A DNA stretch of 47,350 nt from Solirubrobacterales bacterium. Its GTDB lineage: Bacteria > Actinomycetota > Thermoleophilia > Solirubrobacterales > Solirubrobacteraceae. The translations under genes and the position numbers were made by a program. The notes beneath the pieces were generated by a model that made no database searches, was not told the DNA's origin, and saw nothing but the letters and a program-made list of their open reading frames with translations. Positions 31,828-42,634 of this stretch are shown here, in pieces; positions within the stretch are counted from its first letter, which is position 1; the number at the start of each line of letters is the position of its first letter. Where the stretch lies: NCBI GenBank assembly GCA_019240115.1, contig JAFAYV010000015.1, positions 1 through 47,350 of the forward strand, written 5' to 3'.

Positions 31828-32513
31828 CGCAGCAGGTGCTCGAGGCCGACGACCGGGGACTCGGTCAACTCGCCGACCCGGCGAACCGCGAGCAGCACCC
31901 CGGGCATGAACGACTCGCGGTCGATCGAGTCGTGGCGGATGGTCAGCGTCTGGCCGACGTCGCCGAGGATGACCTCCTGATGGGCGACGAGGCCGGGGAG
32001 GCGGACCGAGTGGATCGGCACCTCGGGTGCGTCGGACCCGGCGCCGGCGCGCATGAGCCTCGCCGTCCGCGCCGCCGTGCCGCTGGGCCGGTCGAGCTTG
32101 CGGTCGTGATGGAGCTCGATGATCTCGGCGGAGGCCATGTGGCGCGCGGCCTCGGCGGCGAACTGCATCATCAGCACCGCGCCGATCGCGAAGTTCGGCG
32201 CCACGAACACGTTGGCGGGCGCGCCGCGGAAGGCTTCGAGCTCCTCCGGGGCCCAACCGGTGGTCCCGATGACGACGTGGATTCCGGCGGCGACCGCCTC
32301 GCGCGCGTTGACGAGCGCGGTGCCCGGCACGGTGAAGTCGACGAGCACGTGCGGACCGGCGGCGAGCGCGTCGGCGAGCGGGGCGGCGAGGGCGGGGTCG
32401 GCCCGGGCGACGAGCTCCATGTCGCCCGCGCCGGTGACCGCCCGGCACACGGTCTCGCCCATCCGCCCGGCGGCTCCGGCCACCGCCACCCGGATCGTCG
32501 CCTCCCGGGCCAC
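31824..32513 (-). CDS. dapB: 4-hydroxy-tetrahydrodipicolinate reductase
   Basis: NAD(P)H-dependent second step of diaminopimelate synthesis. GTG 32513 gives 229 aa, slightly shorter than the about 245-270 aa of most homologues. Seen: VAVAGAAGRMG nucleotide-binding start, VDFTVPGTA, GTTGWAPEEL, APNFAIGAVLM, the substrate motif ELHHDRKLDRPSGTA and HDSIDRESFMPGVLLAVR. The start lies 2 nt after the M16 peptidase stop, and the stop overlaps the SDR start, so it sits inside a tight operon pnp - M16 - dapB - SDR. As I recall, mycobacterial dapB is also near pnp and the M16 gene. Confidence 0.93.
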   Translation of the reverse strand: MAREATIRVAVAGAAGRMGETVCRAVTGAGDMELVARADPALAAPLADALAAGPHVLVDFTVPGTALVNAREAVAAGIHVVIGTTGWAPEELEAFRGAPANVFVAPNFAIGAVLMMQFAAEAARHMASAEIIELHHDRKLDRPSGTAARTARLMRAGAGSDAPEVPIHSVRLPGLVAHQEVILGDVGQTLTIRHDSIDRESFMPGVLLAVRRVGELTESPVVGLEHLLR

Positions 32514-32515
32514 GC

Positions 32516-33808
32516 TCAGACGGGGGAGGGCAGTGCCGGGGCGACCCCGCCGAGCGCCAAGTCGAAGCGATCGGACTCGGGCCCGATGCCCGCGGCCGAC
32601 AGTCGGTCGGGATCCCACAGCTCGTCGGTCAGCGCCCGCAGATCCTCAACGGTGACCGCGTCGATGCGCTGCACGACCTCGTCGAGCGCCATCAGGGGGA
32701 CGCCGGCGAGCGTCTCGGAGCCGAGCCGGCTCATCCGCGCCCCGGTCGACTCGAGCGCCAGGACGACCCGGCCCTTGAGGTTCTCCTTGGCGCGCGCGAG
32801 CTCGTCGGGGGTGGCCGGCGACTCGCGCAGGCGCTGCAGCTCGGTGCCCACGACCGCGAGAGCGGCGACGAGGTTGTCGGCGCGGGTCCCGACGTAGAGG
32901 CCGACCTGGCCGGTGTCCTGATAGGCGCCGGTGAACGAGTAGACCGCGTAGGCGAGGCCGCGCTGCTCGCGCACCTCCTGGAACAGGCGGGAGGACGACG
33001 TGCCCCCGAAGATCGTGTCGAGCACCCGCAGCGCGAACCGGCGAGGGTCGTGGCGCGAGAGCCCGGCCCCGCCGAGGCAGACGTGGTACTGCTCGGTGTC
33101 CTTGCGCTCGAACCGCCGTCGCGGCCGCGCGGGCGGGGCGCACGCGGACGCGGCGCCCGAGCGGCGGGGCGCCGGCGCGGCGGCGAGCGCCGGCCGGCGG
33201 CGGGCGAGACGCACGAGCTCGTCGTGATCGACCGCCCCCGAGGCGGAGATGACGACGTTGCCGGGCCGGTAGCGATCGCGATGAAACCCCGCGATCCCGT
33301 CGACCGGCGTGCCGGAGATGACCTCGGCCCGCCCGATGATCGCCCGGCCGAGGGGGTCGTCGCCGAACGTCGCCTCGCCGAGCAGGTCGAAGACCTTCTC
33401 CTGCGGGTCGTCCTCGTACATGGCGATCTCCTCGAGGATCACCTCGCGCTCGGAGTCGATCTCGCGCAGCGCGGGGGCGAACACCATGTCGGACATGACC
33501 TCGAAGGCGTCGGGGACGTGCTCGTCGATGACCCGGGCGTAGACCGAGGTCGTCTCCTTGCCGGTGCCGGCGTTCAGCTCGGCCCCCATCGCGTCGAAGA
33601 TCTGGTCGATCTGCACCGAGGCGTAGCGCTCGGAGCCCTTGAACAGCAGATGCTCGAGCAGGTGCGAGAGACCCGCCTGCTCGTCGGCCTCGTACCGCGA
33701 GCCCGTGCCGATCCAGAAGCCGAGCGACACGGACCGGACGGAGGGCATCGCCTCCGTCACGATCCGGACGCCCGACTCCAGCTCGGTCAGGCGGTGCTTG
33801 TGGTCCAC
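32516..33808 (-). CDS. M16-family zinc metallopeptidase
   Basis: 430-aa insulinase/processing-peptidase-type protease (PepR-like). Inverted zinc motif HxxEH in LSHLLEHLLFKG (about 47-58) with the distal glutamate in EREVILEEIAMYEDDP; the second, inactive half carries FGGTSSSRLFQEVREQRGLAY and DELARAKENLKGRVVL, typical of M16B. A Pro/Ala/Arg-rich stretch (about 205-230) joins the halves. No signal peptide, so cytoplasmic. GTG start 6 nt after the pnp stop; such pnp-M16 pairs are common in Gram-positive bacteria. Substrate unknown. Confidence 0.92.
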   Translation of the reverse strand: MDHKHRLTELESGVRIVTEAMPSVRSVSLGFWIGTGSRYEADEQAGLSHLLEHLLFKGSERYASVQIDQIFDAMGAELNAGTGKETTSVYARVIDEHVPDAFEVMSDMVFAPALREIDSEREVILEEIAMYEDDPQEKVFDLLGEATFGDDPLGRAIIGRAEVISGTPVDGIAGFHRDRYRPGNVVISASGAVDHDELVRLARRRPALAAAPAPRRSGAASACAPPARPRRRFERKDTEQYHVCLGGAGLSRHDPRRFALRVLDTIFGGTSSSRLFQEVREQRGLAYAVYSFTGAYQDTGQVGLYVGTRADNLVAALAVVGTELQRLRESPATPDELARAKENLKGRVVLALESTGARMSRLGSETLAGVPLMALDEVVQRIDAVTVEDLRALTDELWDPDRLSAAGIGPESDRFDLALGGVAPALPSPV

Positions 33809-33814
33809 GCCGGG

Positions 33815-36100
<2,286 letters not shown>

Positions 36101-36118
36101 ATTCAGTTTCCCTTCTGG

Positions 36119-36140
36119 CTCCGCCCTTCGGTCGGCGGAG
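36119..36140 (-). promoter_or_regulatory. Hairpin in the pnp leader
   Basis: Arms CTCCGCC (36119-36125) and GGCGGAG (36134-36140) form a perfect 7-bp stem with an 8-nt loop, ending about 6 nt before the pnp Shine-Dalgarno region. In E. coli a pnp leader hairpin is the site of RNase III cleavage and PNPase autocontrol; whether this one acts that way is inference. Confidence 0.4.
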
Positions 36141-36235
36141 TGCATCGTTGCTCTTCGTATCGATCCGAACCCCGACGATGCTAGCGCCTGCCCCGGAGGC
36201 TCCACGGCGCTACCGACGGTCGCGAGGAACGTAAA

Positions 36236-36251
36236 CGGACTACGAGGTCCG
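36236..36251. promoter_or_regulatory. Candidate TetR operator upstream of MFS gene
   Basis: CGGACTACGAGGTCCG is an inverted repeat with 5-bp arms around TACGAG, followed 9 nt on by TACGGT (36261-36266), a -10-like hexamer of the MFS gene. A TetR-family gene lies just downstream of the transporter, so binding here would form a local feedback loop. Confidence 0.4.
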
Positions 36252-36319
36252 CTTGTGTGCTACGGTAACCGGACCCCACAGTCTCAGTTTATCTCCACCC
36301 TCGACAGGAGCGCAGATCG

Positions 36320-37831
36320 ATGAGCAACACCGTGACCTCCAGTCCGCCCGCCGCCCGCGAGCGACGGCAGGGCGTCAACCCGTGGCTGGTCCTCGTGATC
36401 GCCTGCCTGGCGCAGTTCATGGTCGTCCTCGACATCAGCGTCGTGAACATCGCGCTGCCCCGGATCCAGAACGGCCTGCACTTCTCGGCCTCCGACCTGC
36501 AGTGGGTGGTCAACGCCTACACGCTCGTGTTCGGCGGCTTCCTCCTGCTCGGGGGGCGGGCCGCCGACCTGCTCGGCCGCCGCCGCCTGTTCATCGCCGG
36601 CGTCGTCCTCTTCTCGGCGGCGTCGCTGTTCAACGGTCTCGCGCAGAGCTCCGGGATGCTGATCGTCGGTCGCGGCCTGCAGGGCCTCGGCGGCGCGCTC
36701 GTCTCCCCCGCAGCGCTGTCGATCGTCACCACGACGTTCACCGACGGCGATCAGCGCACCCGGGCCCTCGGCGTCTGGAGCGCGATCGCGGCCGGCGGCG
36801 CCGCGGCGGGCCTGCTGCTCGGCGGCGTGCTGACCGACGTCGCCTCGTGGCGCTGGGTGTTCTTCATCAACGTCCCGGTCGGAATCGCCACCGTCGCGCT
36901 GGCGCTGCGGTATGTCGTCGAGTCGCGGCTGCAGGGCGTCCGGCGCTCGTATGACGTCGCCGGCGCGGTGACGGTCACCGTCGGCCTCGTCGTGCTCGTC
37001 TACGCGATCGTCAAGGCCCAGTCGTTCGGTTGGGGCTCGGCCCGCACGCTCGGCCTCGGCGCCGCGGCGGTGGTCCTGCTCGGCGCGTTCCTGTGGATCG
37101 AGAGCCGCTCGGAGGCGCCGCTCATGCGCCTGGGCATCTTCCGCGTGCGCTCGCTCGCGGTCGGTGACACGTCGCTGCTGCTCGTTGCCTCGGGCATGTT
37201 CGGGATGTTCTTCTTCGCCTCGCTGTACGTGCAGGACATCCTGCACTACAGCCCGCTGAAGGCGGGCCTGGCGTTCCTGCCGGTGACGGCGGGGATCATC
37301 CTCGGCTCGGGCATCGCCCAGGGGATCATCAAGCGCCTCGGGGTGCGCAACGTCGCCGCGTTCGGGATCACCGTGGCCACGATCGGGATGCTCATCCTCA
37401 CCCGCGTCCCGGTGCACGGCAGCTACGTCTCGAACCTGCTCGTCGGCCTCATCCCGCTCAGCCTCGGCCTGGGGCTGACCTTCGTCCCGGTCACGCTGCT
37501 CGGTACCAGCGGCGTCGCCCGCGAGGACTCGGGCCTGGCCAGCGGCCTGTTCAACACCGCGCAGCAGGTCGGCGGCTCGCTCGGCCTGGCGATCCTCTCG
37601 ACGATCGCCGCCAGCCACACGAGCAGCATCCTGCGCGCCGCCGGAGCGAGCGTCACCGCGGCGCAGGCGGCCCAGGCCCGGGTGTCCGGCTATCAGGACG
37701 CGTTCCTGGCCGCCGCGATCATGCTCGCGGTCGGCGCCGTGCTGCTCGCGGTCGGGCTGCGCCGGCGCCACATGCGCGAGATCGAGGCGGAGCTGGCGGC
37801 CACCGACGGGGTGACCGTCGCGGCCGCCTAG
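36320..37831 (+). CDS. MFS multidrug efflux transporter (DHA2, 14 TM)
   Basis: 503-aa EmrB/QacA-type drug:H+ antiporter. Fourteen hydrophobic helices; the first contains LVIACLAQFMVVLDISVVNIALP, whose Leu-Asp-Ile-Ser-Val-Val-Asn pattern is motif D1 of DHA2, followed by LQWVVNAYTLVFGGFLLLGG and the motif-A GRAADLLGRRRLF. C-motif-like LGGVLTDVASWRWVFFINVPVG in helix 5. AGGAG lies 9 nt before the ATG. Transcribed away from pnp, followed 65 nt on by a TetR-family gene on the same strand. Probable substrates: hydrophobic drugs; not determinable from sequence. Confidence 0.93.
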   Translation: MSNTVTSSPPAARERRQGVNPWLVLVIACLAQFMVVLDISVVNIALPRIQNGLHFSASDLQWVVNAYTLVFGGFLLLGGRAADLLGRRRLFIAGVVLFSAASLFNGLAQSSGMLIVGRGLQGLGGALVSPAALSIVTTTFTDGDQRTRALGVWSAIAAGGAAAGLLLGGVLTDVASWRWVFFINVPVGIATVALALRYVVESRLQGVRRSYDVAGAVTVTVGLVVLVYAIVKAQSFGWGSARTLGLGAAAVVLLGAFLWIESRSEAPLMRLGIFRVRSLAVGDTSLLLVASGMFGMFFFASLYVQDILHYSPLKAGLAFLPVTAGIILGSGIAQGIIKRLGVRNVAAFGITVATIGMLILTRVPVHGSYVSNLLVGLIPLSLGLGLTFVPVTLLGTSGVAREDSGLASGLFNTAQQVGGSLGLAILSTIAASHTSSILRAAGASVTAAQAAQARVSGYQDAFLAAAIMLAVGAVLLAVGLRRRHMREIEAELAATDGVTVAAA

Positions 37832-37896
37832 TCCCGGGGACCAGGTTCGAGCGTCCAGCCGTGAATACGTCCGCCGGGTGCGACAATGAGGAGTCG

Positions 37897-38559
37897 ATGG
37901 AGGAGGAACCTCGCAGGCTGCGCGCCGACGCGGAACGCAACCGCCGACGCCTGATCGAGGCCGCGACGGCGATGTTCTGCGAGCACGGCCTCGAGATCGG
38001 CGTCGGCGAGATCGCGCAGCGCGCGGGCGTCGGGCGCGGCACGCTGTTTCGCAACTTCCCCTCCAAGGAGCACCTGGTCGCCGCGGTCGTCGTGGACCGG
38101 ATCCACCGTTCGATCGACCGCGGCCGAGCGGCGCTCGCGGCCCCGGACGCCGGTCAGGCGCTCTACGACCTGATCGACCGCTCGATCGGTTGGGCCCGCG
38201 ACGATCGCGCGCTCTTCGACGCGATCGGCGACAAGCGCCTGGCCAACCCCGAGATCCATGCCGCCCACGCCGAGCTGATGGACACGCTCGACGCGCTGGT
38301 GCGGCGCGCGCAGGACCGCGGGGCGGTGCGCTCGGACATCGGCGCCGTCGACGTGCTGATGATGATCAAGGGCGTGTGCGAGGCGCTGCGCTCGTTCCAG
38401 CATTGCGATCCGGAGGTCGGCAAGCGCCAGCTCGACCTCGTGTGGGCGGCGATCAGCACCTCCGAGGCCCGGCGGCCGTTGCGCGGCGGCCCGCCCCCGC
38501 TGTCGGCGCTTGACCGGGAGCCGACCGAGGCGGCGGACCCCGGCGCGCTCAGCGGCTGA
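37897..38559 (+). CDS. TetR-family transcriptional regulator
   Basis: 220 aa from ATG 37897, with GAGGAG just upstream (a GTG at 37861 would add 12 residues). N-terminal TetR HTH: NRRRLIEAATAMFCEHGLEI, VGEIAQRAGVGRGTLFRNF, SKEHLVAAVV (about 14-70). The C-terminal ligand-binding domain (about 80-190) resembles the SbtR/TetR_C_33 type. It probably represses the adjacent MFS pump and binds the palindrome at 36236. Pro/Arg-rich tail overlaps the convergent dsbA-like gene by 11 nt. Confidence 0.9.
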   Translation: MEEEPRRLRADAERNRRRLIEAATAMFCEHGLEIGVGEIAQRAGVGRGTLFRNFPSKEHLVAAVVVDRIHRSIDRGRAALAAPDAGQALYDLIDRSIGWARDDRALFDAIGDKRLANPEIHAAHAELMDTLDALVRRAQDRGAVRSDIGAVDVLMMIKGVCEALRSFQHCDPEVGKRQLDLVWAAISTSEARRPLRGGPPPLSALDREPTEAADPGALSG

Positions 38560-39091
38560 GCGAGAGCAGCCGCCGCAGCTCGGCGATCGCGAGCGGCGCA
38601 AAGGCGCCGTCGGGGCCCGCCGCGAACGCGGTGGGGGCGGTGACGACGCCGGCGCGCACGCCGGCACGGAAGTCCGCGCGCACGCGGTCTGAGACGGCGT
38701 CGCTGCGCCGGTCAGCGTCGAAGCGCGCCAGATCGAGGCGCAGGCTCCGGGCGCGAGCCCACAGGTGCGGGTCCTCGAGGCGCCCCGGATCGGCGAACAG
38801 GGCGTCATGCATCTCCCAGAAGCGACCCTGCAGGCCGGCCGCCTCGGCCGCGGCGGCCGCCGGCCAGGCGCGAGGATGACTCGAGCGCACCGGGAAGTGG
38901 CGAAAGCACACCCGCACCGCTCCGGCGTACAGGCGGCCGTGCAGCGCGGCGCAGGCCGGGCACTCGAAGTCGGCGTAGACGATGACGATCGGCGCCTCCG
39001 CCGGGCCGCGGAGATGCTCGTCGGACCCCGGCGGCGGCACCGGCGCCGAGCGCAGGTCGTCGGGTCGCGCGTCGCTGTCTGACCCCGACAC
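38549..39091 (-). CDS. DsbA-like thioredoxin-fold oxidoreductase (cytoplasmic)
   Basis: 180-aa thioredoxin_4/DsbA-type protein. Active site CPAC (Cys44, Cys47) in YADFECPACAAL, helical insertion (about 70-130) and the cis-proline segment VTAPTAFAAGPDG. There is no signal peptide or lipobox, so it should stay in the cytoplasm; similar domains occur fused to the C-terminus of actinobacterial NhaA antiporters, which is an alternative ancestry. It follows the peroxiredoxin gene by 21 nt on the same strand, suggesting a thiol-redox pair. The 3' end overlaps the TetR gene. Confidence 0.85.
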   Translation of the reverse strand: MSGSDSDARPDDLRSAPVPPPGSDEHLRGPAEAPIVIVYADFECPACAALHGRLYAGAVRVCFRHFPVRSSHPRAWPAAAAAEAAGLQGRFWEMHDALFADPGRLEDPHLWARARSLRLDLARFDADRRSDAVSDRVRADFRAGVRAGVVTAPTAFAAGPDGAFAPLAIAELRRLLSLSR

Positions 39092-39112
39092 CGACTCGGG
39101 TCCTGGCCCCTC

Positions 39113-39565
39113 TCAGCCGGCGGCCAGGCCGTCGAAGATGAGGTTCGCGCCCGGCAGGTCGCCCGGCGACGGCGCCTGATAGCTCCAGCGCACGATCCTG
39201 TCGGGCCCGACGATGACGAGCGCGCGCTCCGGGAAGCCGCCCTCGTGCAGCACTCCGAAGGCGCGGCAGGTGGCGCCCTTGGGCTCGAAGTCCGACAGCT
39301 GCTCGATCGTCACCCCGAGCTGCGCCACGAAGGCCGTCTGCGAGTAGGTGGCGTCGCACGAGACGCCATACAGCGTGGCTCCCCGCTGTGCGAACTCGTC
39401 GAGCACCTCCTGATAGAGGTTGAACTGGTCGGTGCAGACCGGGCTGAAGGCGAAGGGATAGAAGACGAGGACCGACGTGCGCGCCTCGAGATCGCCGGGG
39501 GTGAACTCACTCTGGTCGGCGCGGCGCAGGACGAAGTCGGGGACCGGCGTCCCGGCTCCGATCAC
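39113..39565 (-). CDS. AhpE/BCP-type peroxiredoxin
   Basis: 150-aa thiol peroxidase. The peroxidatic cysteine is Cys44 in [12 protein letters not shown] (P-x3-S-x2-C; Ser instead of the usual Thr). Further cysteines at 70 (VSCDATYSQ) and 100 (GATCRAFGV) could resolve the sulfenate. Ends with the [13 protein letters not shown] segment typical of AhpE. GTG 39565 overlaps the rpsO stop as GTGA, so it is translationally coupled to ribosomal protein S15, an odd partner for an antioxidant enzyme. Reductant might be the adjacent DsbA-like protein. Confidence 0.9.
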   Translation of the reverse strand: MIGAGTPVPDFVLRRADQSEFTPGDLEARTSVLVFYPFAFSPVCTDQFNLYQEVLDEFAQRGATLYGVSCDATYSQTAFVAQLGVTIEQLSDFEPKGATCRAFGVLHEGGFPERALVIVGPDRIVRWSYQAPSPGDLPGANLIFDGLAAG

Positions 39566-39831
39566 CGCCGCAGGCCAAGCTCGCGGATCAGCGTCCGGTA
39601 GCGCTCGAGGTCGTTGCGCTGCAGGTAGTTGAGGAAGCGCCGGCGACGACCGACGAGCATCAGCAGCCCGCGCCGGGAGTGATGATCCTTGCGATGGGTG
39701 CGCAGGTGGTCGGTGAGCCCGTTGATCCGCTCGGTGAGCAGCGCGACCTGGACCTCGGTCCTGCCGGTGTCGGCGTCGCCCCCGCCGAACCTGGCGACGA
39801 GCTCCCGTTTGCGTTCCTGGGTCAGCAGCAT
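39562..39831 (-). CDS. rpsO: 30S ribosomal protein S15
   Basis: 89 aa, the canonical S15 length, from ATG 39831 ([15 protein letters not shown]); a longer frame to 39867 adds a non-conserved extension. Signature: [35 protein letters not shown] and [10 protein letters not shown]15 binds the central domain of 16S rRNA at the h20-h22 junction. It lies 26 nt after ribF on the same strand, and the stop overlaps the peroxiredoxin start. pnp does not follow directly, unlike most bacteria. Confidence 0.97.
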   Translation of the reverse strand: MLLTQERKRELVARFGGGDADTGRTEVQVALLTERINGLTDHLRTHRKDHHSRRGLLMLVGRRRRFLNYLQRNDLERYRTLIRELGLRR

Positions 39832-39857
39832 GCGGCCGGTGAGGCTAGCAGCCGGGC

Positions 39858-40724
39858 TCATCCGCACAGCGCGCGGGTCTCCGCGACGTCGCGTCGCATC
39901 TGCTCGATCAGCGCGTCGAGGTCGTCGAAGCGCAGCTCGCCGCGCAGGCGCTGGATGAACTCGATCTGCAGCGTCGTCCCGTACAGGTCGACGTCGCGGT
40001 CGAGCAGGTAGGCCTCGACGAGCAGCGCCAGCCCCGAGCCGAACGTCGGCCGCACGCCGATCGAGACCGCCGCCGGCCCGGCGTCGGCGCGCGCCGCGTA
40101 GACGCCGCGGGCGGGGCAGACGAGTCGCTGGTCGGGGATGAGGTTGGCGGTCGGGAAGCCGAGCGTGCGGCCCCGCTCGTCGCCGTGGACGACCTCGCCG
40201 CGAAGGATGAAGGGCGCGCCGAGCAGACGGCCGGCGCGTCGCACGTCGCCCTGCAGGACGAGCGAGCGGATGTGGCTGGAGGAGACGACCTCGCCGTCGA
40301 CCTGCACGAGCGCCACCACCCGGGTCTCGAAGCGCCCGTCGGCGGCGAGCATGCCCGGATCGCCGGCACCGGCGTGCCCGAAGCGGAAGTTCTCGCCGAC
40401 CGACACGTGCGTCACGCCGAGCCGTCCGACGAGCTCCGCGTCGACGAACTCCGACGCGGCCCGGGCGGCGAAGCGCTCGTCAAAAGGGATCACGATCAGC
40501 TCCCGGACCCCGAGCCCGGCCACGAGCTCGGCCTTGACCTCGAGGCTGGTCAGCAGCCGCGGGGCGCGCCCGGGGGTGATCACCGAGCGAGGGTGGGGTT
40601 CGAAGGTCAGCACCGTGTCGCTGCCGTCGATCACCGCGCGATGGCCGAGATGGACGCCGTCGAACTCGCCGATCGCCAGCCTCCGGGGCCGAGGTCGCGC
40701 GTCCGCGAGCATCGTCACCTGCAT
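39858..40724 (-). CDS. ribF: Bifunctional riboflavin kinase/FAD synthetase
   Basis: Makes FMN and FAD from riboflavin. 288 aa from ATG 40724. Nucleotidyltransferase domain (about 1-150) with [10 protein letters not shown] (HxGH motif) and [13 protein letters not shown], and [13 protein letters not shown]; riboflavin kinase domain (about 165-285) with [19 protein letters not shown] and [25 protein letters not shown]. About 15 residues of the helix that normally separates VHLGHRA from VLTFEPHP are missing (here [18 protein letters not shown]), so the first helix is shortened. Located in the usual truB-ribF-rpsO order. Confidence 0.94.
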   Translation of the reverse strand: MQVTMLADARPRPRRLAIGEFDGVHLGHRAVIDGSDTVLTFEPHPRSVITPGRAPRLLTSLEVKAELVAGLGVRELIVIPFDERFAARAASEFVDAELVGRLGVTHVSVGENFRFGHAGAGDPGMLAADGRFETRVVALVQVDGEVVSSSHIRSLVLQGDVRRAGRLLGAPFILRGEVVHGDERGRTLGFPTANLIPDQRLVCPARGVYAARADAGPAAVSIGVRPTFGSGLALLVEAYLLDRDVDLYGTTLQIEFIQRLRGELRFDDLDALIEQMRRDVAETRALCG

Positions 40725-40771
40725 CGCTGCACAGCCTATTCTGCGGCCGCGCGCCCCGGCCCGCCGGCCGA

Positions 40772-41605
40772 TCAGCGAAACCCGACCACGGGGCGCAGCG
40801 CCTCGCCGCCGGGCATCGGCTCGGCGAGCGCGACGAGCCCGTGGAGGTCGGTCAGTCGGACGGTGCGATCGTCGTCGAAGGTCGTGCCACGGGCCACGGT
40901 CTGCCCGTGGCCGGCGCGCCGCCCGCCGTCGGCGTCGAGGCGAACCTCGGGGAGGAAGTCGAGCGCGTCGCCGAGGGCGATCGGCGCCGACGGATCGGCC
41001 GCGGCGACGTCGAAGCGCCCGATCGCCGTCCGGCGCAGCGTCTCGCAGTAGGCGTCCCCGAGCTCGGCGATGAGACTGCGCACGTAGGTTCCCGACGAGC
41101 ACTCGATGGCAAAGCCACGCCGATCCCCGCGGCGCCAGCGCTCGTCGAAGCGGTAGACCTCGACCTCGCGCGCGGGCGGACGGACCGGCGTGCCCTCGCG
41201 CGCGAGCTGGTAGGCCCTCCGGCCCCCGACCTTGAGCGCCGAGTACGCCGGGGGCCGCTGGGTCAGGCGGCCGGTCGGCAGCGGCAGGTCGGCGTCGGGC
41301 ACGCGGCCGGTCTGCACGATCTCGCCCTCAGGGTCGCCGGTCGTCGAGGTCGCGCCGAATCGCGCGGCGACCTCGTAGCGCTTGGGCAGCGCCATGAGGA
41401 AGCGCTGCGTCCGGGTCGCGCGCCCGACGAGGACGAGCAGCAGCCCGGTGGCGAAGGGGTCGAGCGTGCCCGCATGTCCGACCCGGGTGCGGCCCGGCAG
41501 CCGCCGCCGGACGGCGACGACGACGTCGTGGGAGGTGACCCCGGCGGGCTTGTCGACGGCCAGCACGTAGTCGCCGGGCGCCAGCGGTGAAGAGTCGGGC
41601 AACAC
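40772..41605 (-). CDS. truB: tRNA pseudouridine-55 synthase
   Basis: 277 aa from GTG 41605. Isomerises U55 in the T-loop of tRNAs. The catalytic Asp is in GHAGTLDPFATGLL; DKPAGVTSHDVV, RPPAYSALKVGGRRAYQLAREG and CSSGTYVRSLIAELGD are the remaining family motifs; a small C-terminal domain closes with LVALAEPMPGGEALRPVVGF. It follows nrnA by 30 nt on the same strand. Confidence 0.95.
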   Translation of the reverse strand: MLPDSSPLAPGDYVLAVDKPAGVTSHDVVVAVRRRLPGRTRVGHAGTLDPFATGLLLVLVGRATRTQRFLMALPKRYEVAARFGATSTTGDPEGEIVQTGRVPDADLPLPTGRLTQRPPAYSALKVGGRRAYQLAREGTPVRPPAREVEVYRFDERWRRGDRRGFAIECSSGTYVRSLIAELGDAYCETLRRTAIGRFDVAAADPSAPIALGDALDFLPEVRLDADGGRRAGHGQTVARGTTFDDDRTVRLTDLHGLVALAEPMPGGEALRPVVGFR

Positions 41606-41635
41606 GCCACCCCAATATCCCAGGTAGGCGTCGGC

Positions 41636-42634
41636 TCAGGTCTGGCGGGCCAGCTGGTCGCGCAGGAAGCTGACCAGCTCGCCGTCGGTCAGGCCGGTGG
41701 TGAACCCGGCCGCCTGGCGGTGACCGCCGCCCCCCTGGACGCGGGCGATCGCCGAGACGTCGATGCGGTCGTTGCCCGCCCGCAGCGAGACCTTGCGCCG
41801 GCCACGGGCGTCGGGCTCGCCGATGCGATCGCGGACGAGGGCCGCGAGCTCGGTGCCCGCGACCGCGCGCAGATGATCGATGACGCCCTCGGAATAGCTC
41901 TCCAGCGCGTCGGACGCCGCGAAGTCCTCGGCGCTCAGCGCGGCCATGGTCAGCCGCCCGTCGTCATAGCGCCGCACGTTGGACAGCCCCCGCGCGAGCA
42001 GCGCGAGCTTGCCGTAGGGCACGTCCTCGTAGACGCGGCGGTAGATGTCGTGCACGTCGACGCCGGCCTCGATCAGGTCGGCGGCCATGAGGTGGGCGCG
42101 GCGCCCGGTGTTCTCGTACATGAACCGGCCCGTGTCGGTGATCAGCCCGACATAGAGCGCCTCGGCCACCGCGAGGGTCGGCTCGAGCTCGAGCGCGCCG
42201 AGCAGGTCCCAGACGATCTCGGCGGTGCACGAGGCCTCGTCACAGACGAGGTTGACCGTGCCAAAGCGCGTGTTGTCGTGGTGGTGGTCGATGTTGAGCA
42301 CCGGCATCCCCGGGCGACAGAACGCCTCGGCGGGGCTGCGCTGGACGTTGCCGCAGTCGAGGAAGACGATCGTGCGCTGGGCGAGGTCGGCCGGGGGCTC
42401 GGTGATCAGCTCGGGCAGCTCGAACCAGCGGTACTCGACGGGGAGCGGCAGGTCGCGCTGCGCGATGAACGTCAGGCAGTGCTTGCCCAGCGCGGAGAGG
42501 ATGCCCTGCATCCCGAGCAGCGAGCCGACCGCGTCGCCGTCGGGGTTCTCGTGGGTGACCACGACGAGCCGCTGCGCGGCGCGGAGCTCGTCGAGGGCCT
42601 GCTCGCGCTCCGAGACGCGCCCGTCGACGGTCAC
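41636..42634 (-). CDS. nrnA: Bifunctional oligoribonuclease/PAP phosphatase NrnA
   Basis: DHH/DHHA1 phosphoesterase of 332 aa that degrades nanoRNAs (and pAp or cyclic-dinucleotide products in some taxa). DHH domain metal ligands: THENPDGDAVGS, FLDCGN and NIDHHHDN; the DHHA1 domain ends in ARVQGGGGHRQAAGF, the substrate-binding GGGH loop. The GTG start overlaps the rbfA stop (GTGA). Position between rbfA and truB is standard for the family. Confidence 0.95.
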   Translation of the reverse strand: MTVDGRVSEREQALDELRAAQRLVVVTHENPDGDAVGSLLGMQGILSALGKHCLTFIAQRDLPLPVEYRWFELPELITEPPADLAQRTIVFLDCGNVQRSPAEAFCRPGMPVLNIDHHHDNTRFGTVNLVCDEASCTAEIVWDLLGALELEPTLAVAEALYVGLITDTGRFMYENTGRRAHLMAADLIEAGVDVHDIYRRVYEDVPYGKLALLARGLSNVRRYDDGRLTMAALSAEDFAASDALESYSEGVIDHLRAVAGTELAALVRDRIGEPDARGRRKVSLRAGNDRIDVSAIARVQGGGGHRQAAGFTTGLTDGELVSFLRDQLARQT

